A stretch of 10,170 bases of DNA from Actinomycetota bacterium (GTDB taxonomy: Bacteria; Actinomycetota; Actinomycetes; Nanopelagicales; Nanopelagicaceae). The notes below the pieces were generated by a model. That model saw only the letters and a list, made by a program, of their open reading frames with translations, was not told where the DNA came from and did not search any database. The first letter of the stretch is position 1. Each line of letters starts with the position of its first letter. Below are positions 5,965-10,170 of the stretch, piece by piece. The stretch lies in contig JAPLBK010000126.1 of NCBI GenBank assembly GCA_026392775.1, positions 1 through 10,170 of the forward strand. Reading direction: 5' to 3'. Both the position numbers and the translations under genes were made by a program.

Positions 5965-6726
5965 ATGAGCCAACTAAATGAATCCCCAATTATCACCGTA
6001 GAGCGCCGCAAGGCAGTAACAATTATTGTTTCAGCCGTAATCATGGCGCTCGCACTTGGTGTTGGATTAACTCAAGTTGGAACGGGCTTTGCAACACGTG
6101 CTGGTAATGGAATTACTGTTACAGGATCTGCCAAGACAAGTGCAGTTGCAGATAATGCAGTGTGGACTCTTTCAGTCAACCTTTCATCTCCAACAGTCGG
6201 TGCGGCTGTGAAGAAAGTTGATGCAGACGTTGCAGCCCTGTCTTCTTATTTAACAGAAGGTGGCATAGCAGCAGATGCTCTCACCCTTGGTGCAGTTTCT
6301 ACTTATGCTAATGAGGAATTCATCAACGGTAATTCAACTGGCCGCATTCTCTCTTATCGTGCATCTCGTGATGTGACAGTGCGCACAAAGAATGTGCAGT
6401 TGGTATCCAAGCTCAGCCAAGGGATTGGTTCATTGCTGGGAACTGGAATTAATGTCAACAACTATGGACCTCAGTACTACATCTCCAACTTGCCAGAGCT
6501 TCGCCCAGAGTTAATGAGTGATGCGATGAAGGATGCAAAGCTTCGCGCTGAGTCACTGACTAAGGCTGTGGGTGGATCACTTGGTTCATTGGTCAATGTA
6601 AAAGCGGGTCCCATTCAAATCACAACACCTGATTCAACGATGACTGCAGATTATGGTGCTTATGACACAAGCACGATCAACAAGACTGTTAGCGCCACAG
6701 TTTCTGTAACTTTTAATACAAACTAA
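5965..6726 (+). CDS. Membrane-anchored SIMPL-domain (DUF541) protein
   Basis: This 253-residue protein has a short cytoplasmic N-terminus and one membrane helix (about 17-36, TIIVSAVIMALALGVGL). The remainder is an outside domain of the SIMPL/DUF541 type. Visible hallmarks are the opening GITVTGSAKTSAVADNAVWTLSV (49-71), the long helix around 77-100, the YRASRDVTVRT strand, and a YYISNLPELRPELMSDAMKDAKLRAESLTKAVG region near 155-190. It ends in a beta strand SATVSVTFNTN. SIMPL proteins are periplasmic or surface proteins of poorly defined function, with reports linking members to oxidative stress, adhesion or channel-like oligomers. It starts 17 nt after the DUF3145 stop, and its TAA overlaps the accD6 stop on the other strand. 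No cleavage site is evident, so it is probably anchored. Confidence 0.88.
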   Translation: MSQLNESPIITVERRKAVTIIVSAVIMALALGVGLTQVGTGFATRAGNGITVTGSAKTSAVADNAVWTLSVNLSSPTVGAAVKKVDADVAALSSYLTEGGIAADALTLGAVSTYANEEFINGNSTGRILSYRASRDVTVRTKNVQLVSKLSQGIGSLLGTGINVNNYGPQYYISNLPELRPELMSDAMKDAKLRAESLTKAVGGSLGSLVNVKAGPIQITTPDSTMTADYGAYDTSTINKTVSATVSVTFNTN

Positions 6727-8114
6727 AGCGGGATATTGCCGTGAGCACCACGGCGATGTGGCGTGCCAGCAATAACTTTGGCTAGTGCACTTCGTGTTTT
6801 TGCTGGATTGATAATCTCATCAACTGCACCTATCTCAACTGCGCGTGTAACACCACCTGAAATCTTCTCGTGCTCTGCTGCTAGCTCTAACTCCATCGAT
6901 TCACGTTGTTGAGCCGGTAAATCTGCCAAAATGCGGCGATGTATTACTCGAACGGCTGCAACAGCTCCCATAACTGACACTTCTGCTTGTGGCCAAGCAA
7001 ATACACGCGTTGCACCTAAAGCCTTTGAATTCATTGCAACGTAGGCACCGCCATAAGCACGGCGAGTAATTAATGTAACGCGAGGGACAACGGCTTCACC
7101 AAAAGCATGCAGCAGCTTTGCGCCACGTCGTACTGCGCCTTCCCATTCCTGTCCTGCACCGGGTAAGAAGCCTTGAACATCTGCAATAACAACAAGGGGA
7201 ATTCCAAAAGCATCACAGGTGCGAACAAAGCGTGCTGCTTTCTCTCCTGCAGCTGCATCTAATACACCGGCAATGTGGGCTGGGTTATTAGCCAGAACTC
7301 CAACAGTTGCACCGCCCAAGCGACCAATAATCGTTGTCATGTTAGGCGCCCACATAGAAAGTAGCTCTATGTGTTCTGTTTCTTTATCTAAAATCGCATC
7401 AACCAATGGGTGTACTTCATAGGTGCGCACCTGTGGCTGCGGAACAAATACTGAAAGATCAATATCGGCCACATCAGGATTCATAACCCCATGATTAGCA
7501 AAGAGTGCGGTCAAGTCGCGCACGTCATTAATTGCTTCTTGTTCGGTGGGAGCAATGATGTGTGCAAGGCCGCTGTTTTTGCGGTGTGCTTCTGGTCCAC
7601 CCAGCAACGCCATATCAATATCTTCACCTGTAACACTTTTAACAACTTCAGGGCCAGTGACAAAGATTCGTCCCTCAGGAGATAAAACAACAATGTCAGT
7701 AAGCGCGGGTCCATAAGCACCGCCACCTGCAGTTGGTCCAAGAACAAGTGATAACTGTGGGATGCGACCACTTGCAGAGATCATCGATTGGAACACTTCA
7801 CCGAATGCATCCAATGATGCAACGCCATCACTTAAGCGGGCACCACCTGAGTGCCAGATGCCGATGATTGGAACTTGCGCGCCCATGGCAGCTTTGTAGG
7901 CAGAGACAATTACTTTTGAGCCTTCAACACCTAAGGCTCCACTTTTAATTGTGGGATCGGAGGCAAAGACAATAACTTTGTTACCTTTGATATCTCCCGT
8001 AACTGCAACCATGCCACAGTCAGTGCGGGGAAAAAGGAATTCAAACTTTCCATCATCGAGCAAGCGAGCGGCACGGGTTTCTGGATCGCGTGGATCTAAC
8101 TGCGGGGTTGGCAT
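6723..8114 (-). CDS. accD6: Acyl-CoA carboxylase carboxyltransferase (beta) subunit, AccD6-like
   Basis: This 463-residue carboxyltransferase keeps both crotonase-like halves. The N-half carries IGIWHSGGARL (residues 84-94), GPTAGGGAYGPALTD (126-140) and FVTGPEVVKSVTGEDIDMALLGGPE. The C-half carries ADVQGFLPGAGQEWEGAVRRGAK (311-333), ITRRAYGGAYVAMNSKALGATRVFAWP (349-375) and the end RRGAHGNIPL. The start LDPRDP and the end closely follow mycobacterial AccD6 as I remember it. With a biotin-carrying alpha subunit (not in this window) it transfers carboxyl to acetyl-CoA, giving malonyl-CoA for fatty-acid synthesis. Its ATG directly follows the TAA that ends the fabF remnant, matching the mycobacterial order acpM-kasA-kasB-accD6. 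All expected motifs look intact, so only fabF in this operon is damaged. Confidence 0.94.
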   Translation of the reverse strand: MPTPQLDPRDPETRAARLLDDGKFEFLFPRTDCGMVAVTGDIKGNKVIVFASDPTIKSGALGVEGSKVIVSAYKAAMGAQVPIIGIWHSGGARLSDGVASLDAFGEVFQSMISASGRIPQLSLVLGPTAGGGAYGPALTDIVVLSPEGRIFVTGPEVVKSVTGEDIDMALLGGPEAHRKNSGLAHIIAPTEQEAINDVRDLTALFANHGVMNPDVADIDLSVFVPQPQVRTYEVHPLVDAILDKETEHIELLSMWAPNMTTIIGRLGGATVGVLANNPAHIAGVLDAAAGEKAARFVRTCDAFGIPLVVIADVQGFLPGAGQEWEGAVRRGAKLLHAFGEAVVPRVTLITRRAYGGAYVAMNSKALGATRVFAWPQAEVSVMGAVAAVRVIHRRILADLPAQQRESMELELAAEHEKISGGVTRAVEIGAVDEIINPAKTRSALAKVIAGTPHRRGAHGNIPL

Positions 8115-8309
8115 TTATATGCTCTTAAATACCAATACGACGTTGTGGCCGCCAAAACCAAAAGAGTCATTAAGGGCTGCGATATCACCGGCAGGTAGAG
8201 CACGGGGCTTATCGCGAACAACATCAACAGTAACGGCTGGATCTAAATCATCGATGTTAATCGTTGGGGGAGCAAGACGATCCTGCAAAGTTTTAACGAT
8301 CTTTAGTAG
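8115..8309 (-). pseudogene. fabF: C-terminal remnant of fabF (out of frame with the main part)
   Basis: In a different minus-strand frame from the main fabF reading frame, about 64 codons encode the normal end of a FabF: VKTLQDRLAPPTINIDDLDPAV, then NDSFGFGGHNVVLVF and a final KSI before TAA. The NSFGFGG-like motif is the conserved C-terminal glycine loop of KAS II. It has no start codon of its own near the junction, since a stop lies at 8310-8312 in this frame. The TAA directly abuts the accD6 ATG. It is one gene with the 8293-9180 part, interrupted by a deletion and frame change. Confidence 0.85.
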
Positions 8310-9180
8310 TTAAACCTGAATCACGCAAAGCAAACTTAACTGCTCGCTGCACGCCGGCTCCATCTGGATCTGGCGCTGCAATGTGATAACCATCAGAAGT
8401 TAAGCCTTGTCCGGCAACTTCGCAGTAAATCTTCGCGCCTCTGGCAATTGCATGCTCATACTCCTCTAGAACTAATATTCCGCCGCCTTCACCTAAGACA
8501 AAGCCATCGCGATTTAGATCATATGGTCGGGAGGCGCGCTGCGGCTCATCGTTTCTAGTTGAAAGCGCCTTCATCGCAGCAAAACCTGACATCGGCATCA
8601 CGTGAATCGCTGCTTCAACACCGCCACTGACCACAATATCTGCGCGATTATTTCGAATCATCTCTAGCGCATAACCAATAGCTTCAGCACCTGATGCACA
8701 TGCACTTACTGGGGTGTGAACTCCAGCGCGGGCTTGAAGTTCAAGACCAACATTTGCTGCAGGACCATTTGGCATCAACATAGGAACAGTGTGTGGACTA
8801 ACTAGACGTGCACCTTTTTCACGCAAAATATCATATTGATCAAGCAACGTAGTTACTCCACCAATACCGGATGCGATAACAACACCCAGACGCTCTTTAT
8901 CAATTTCCGGTGAACCAGCATCTTTCCAGGCCTCGCGCGATGCAACGAGTGCAAACTGTTCAGATCTATCTAAGCGTCTTAGTTCAACGCGCTCCATCTG
9001 TTCAGATGGTTCAACAGCTACTCGCGCAGCAAAGTGAACTGGAAGTGTTTGTGCCCACTCCTCGGTAAGGCTGCGAACACCGCTTGTGCCAGCAAGGAGG
9101 GCTGACCAAGAAGTTGTTACATCCCCGCCAATAGGAGTTGTGGCACCAAGTCCAGTGACGACAACGCGACGGCGAGACAT
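8293..9180 (-). CDS. fabF: 3-oxoacyl-ACP synthase II (FabF), truncated by an internal deletion/frameshift
   Basis: These 295 residues match the first three quarters of a KAS II condensing enzyme, which normally has about 410 residues. Visible are RRVVVTGLGATTPIG (4-18), the nucleophile Cys161 in TPVSACASGAEAIGYAL, SGGVEAAIHVMPMSGFAAMKALS, RPYDLNRDGFVLGEGGGILVLEE (218-240), and SDGYHIAAPDPDGAG. It then stops at TTKDR. Aligned by eye to E. coli FabF, about 57 residues are missing before the C-terminal remnant: the VNAHGTSTP histidine, the TKS lysine and the TGH histidine. So it cannot be a normal condensing enzyme as written. FabF elongates acyl-ACP with malonyl-ACP. It lies 20 nt after acpP and abuts accD6. 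Either the assembly lacks about 170 bp, or the gene is decayed and another FabF serves the cell. Confidence 0.9.
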   Translation of the reverse strand: MSRRRVVVTGLGATTPIGGDVTTSWSALLAGTSGVRSLTEEWAQTLPVHFAARVAVEPSEQMERVELRRLDRSEQFALVASREAWKDAGSPEIDKERLGVVIASGIGGVTTLLDQYDILREKGARLVSPHTVPMLMPNGPAANVGLELQARAGVHTPVSACASGAEAIGYALEMIRNNRADIVVSGGVEAAIHVMPMSGFAAMKALSTRNDEPQRASRPYDLNRDGFVLGEGGGILVLEEYEHAIARGAKIYCEVAGQGLTSDGYHIAAPDPDGAGVQRAVKFALRDSGLTTKDR

Positions 9181-9200
9181 GAAAGTAAAGCTCTTACTAC

Positions 9201-9449
9201 TTACTTAGCTGCGTTAACGATGAAGTTAACTGCATCGCCAACTGTGGCTAGATCAGTTACGGCCTCATCAGGAATCTTCACGCCAAAGCGCTCTTCTGCA
9301 GCAACTACAACTTCAACCATGCTTAGTGAATCTACTTCTAGATCCTCAGTGAAGTTCTTATCAAGTTCAATTGATGCAGCTGGAATACCGGCAACTTCTT
9401 CAACGATTTCTTTAAGTCCTGCTAGTACATCTGCTGGTGCAAGTGCCAT
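9201..9449 (-). CDS. acpP: Acyl carrier protein
   Basis: This 82-residue acidic helical protein has the phosphopantetheine attachment site EVDSLSMVEVVVAAEERFGV, with Ser41 as the modified serine. KIPDEAVTDLATVGDAVNFI follows, the usual helix III/IV pattern. It carries growing acyl chains between FabH, FabF and the reductase/dehydratase enzymes in the cytoplasm. AAAGGA about 9 nt before the ATG is a good ribosome site. It lies between fabH (109-nt gap) and fabF (20-nt gap). The large gap to fabH contains a -10 box and an inverted repeat, so acpP may be transcribed from its own promoter as well as from upstream. Length and motifs are normal. Confidence 0.97.
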   Translation of the reverse strand: MALAPADVLAGLKEIVEEVAGIPAASIELDKNFTEDLEVDSLSMVEVVVAAEERFGVKIPDEAVTDLATVGDAVNFIVNAAK

Positions 9450-9522
9450 GTGATGTGTTCCTTTTCTCCGGCGAATAGTTCAACGTTTCAACAGGTGGTA
9501 ATTCTCTATGAAAAGAGTGCTT

Positions 9523-9548
9523 ACTTACGAGTATAGACGGGCGTAAGT
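9523..9548 (-). promoter_or_regulatory. Candidate acpP promoter: TATACT -10 inside a 7-bp inverted repeat
   Basis: ACTTACG (9523-9529) and CGTAAGT (9542-9548) are perfect inverted arms spaced by 12 nt. The spacer carries TATACT on the minus strand (9530-9535), a good -10, with GATTTA 17 nt upstream as a weak -35. The layout looks like an operator placed over the -10 of the acpP-fabF-accD6 transcript, about 75 nt before the acpP ATG. It could instead be an RNA hairpin after fabH, but no T-run follows directly. Confidence 0.5.
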
Positions 9549-9558
9549 GTCATAAATC

Positions 9559-10170
9559 TCAGGGCGCAGGCGGAAGTTGCACCACTTGCCCCGCATAAAC
9601 CAGGCCGGCCCCATAGCCAATGAGTAAGGCTAATTTGCCATGCATTTGCGGGTGTTTTTCTAGCAAGATATCCATCGCAAGGGGAATAGAAGCTGCAGAA
9701 GTATTTCCATTCACACGAATGTCATCGGCGACCAAAACTGAATCCGGTAACTTCATTTCTTTCACCATTGTTTCAATGATACGGATATTTGCCTGATGGG
9801 GAATAAAGACATCAAGATCATCCACACCTAAACCAGCAGACTCTAAAGCCTTAAGACCAACCTTGCTCATGGAATACACAGCCCAACGAAATACTGTTTG
9901 ACCTTGCTGTGAAATATTTGGCCACCCTAATTGAGCAACACCTTTATCAGGTGAGTTTCTAAACTCTGTGTAAGGTGGATTTAACATAATCGCATCACGA
10001 GAGTCAGCATCTGATCCCCAGATTGTTGGACCAATTTTTGCTTCTGCACTTTGTCCCACGACAACAGCGCCGGCACCATCGGCAAAGATAAATGCAGTTG
10101 CGCGATCATCTGGGTCAGTAAAGTCAGAGAGCTTTTCAACACCAACTACCAAAACATTTTTCGATGTTCC
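9559..10170 (-). CDS. fabH: 3-oxoacyl-ACP synthase III (FabH), partial, N-terminus beyond window
   Basis: The last 203 residues of a KAS III enzyme are visible, and the frame is open to the right edge (GTSKNVLVVGVEKLS...). Two of the three catalytic residues are present: His in VFIPHQANIRII (visible residue 125) and Asn in RVNGNTSAASIP (visible residue 156). The end IGYGAGLVYAGQV is the usual C-terminal glycine motif. The catalytic Cys lies in the missing part of about 115-120 residues. FabH starts fatty-acid synthesis by condensing an acyl-CoA with malonyl-ACP. A TTG at 10152 could be mistaken for a start, but homology continues upstream of it. In related actinobacteria fabD lies upstream of fabH, which is expected beyond the edge. 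No defect is seen in the visible part. Confidence 0.94.
   Translation of the reverse strand, partial: GTSKNVLVVGVEKLSDFTDPDDRATAFIFADGAGAVVVGQSAEAKIGPTIWGSDADSRDAIMLNPPYTEFRNSPDKGVAQLGWPNISQQGQTVFRWAVYSMSKVGLKALESAGLGVDDLDVFIPHQANIRIIETMVKEMKLPDSVLVADDIRVNGNTSAASIPLAMDILLEKHPQMHGKLALLIGYGAGLVYAGQVVQLPPAP

Noticed and set aside
8293..8313. Programmed frameshift joining the two fabF parts
   Set aside because: A frame change alone would not restore the roughly 57 missing residues with the catalytic histidines, and no slippery run with a following structure is evident.
7951..8313. 120-codon plus-strand frame opposite accD6 and fabF
   Set aside because: Shadow of two strongly conserved minus-strand coding regions; the composition is typical of an antisense frame.

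Overview
The window looks like a chromosomal segment from a small-genome planktonic actinobacterium. The best guess is the freshwater acI / Nanopelagicales group. The basis is low-to-moderate GC by eye, very tight gene packing, an AccD6-type carboxyltransferase following the fab genes, a DUF3145 protein (an actinobacterial family), a heterodimeric CrtYc/CrtYd lycopene cyclase, and a Brp/Blh carotene dioxygenase that makes retinal for a rhodopsin. The taxonomic placement is inference.

Layout. (1) 1-2367, minus strand: a NarL/FixJ-type response regulator, then a two-gene unit made of an 85-residue protein resembling the C-terminal tail of actinobacterial DnaX and a secreted GH25 muramidase that runs off the left edge. 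The last two overlap as ATGA. (2) 2552-2625: a CAU-anticodon tRNA on the minus strand. (3) 2660-4319: a pigment locus. crtYc and crtYd (minus strand, ATGA overlap) make beta-carotene, and the divergent blh gene cleaves it to retinal. (4) 4343-4924: a secreted M23-type peptidase, followed by a probable bidirectional terminator and a convergent cold-shock protein gene. (5) 5438-6726, plus strand: a DUF3145 protein and a membrane-anchored SIMPL-domain protein. (6) 6723-10170, minus strand: the fatty-acid cluster fabH (partial, cut by the right edge), acpP, fabF, accD6. It converges on the SIMPL gene so tightly that the stop codons overlap.

The most striking observation is that fabF is broken. 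The reading frame stops at codon 295, and the expected C-terminal end resumes in another frame. About 57 residues are missing between the two parts, including the segment that should carry both active-site histidines. This is either an assembly or amplification deletion or a real pseudogene. Other points of interest are a 7-bp inverted repeat framing a TATACT -10 box upstream of acpP, several genes with a TANNNT box 6-8 nt from the start codon and little or no Shine-Dalgarno sequence (probable leaderless mRNAs), the free-standing DnaX-tail-like protein, and hairpins in the leaders of the cold-shock and DUF3145 genes.

No stretch over 300 bases lacks a gene. I saw no insertion sequence, CRISPR array, prophage or attachment site, and no clear evidence of a wholly new system. 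Most of the window is streamlined housekeeping plus the retinal locus.
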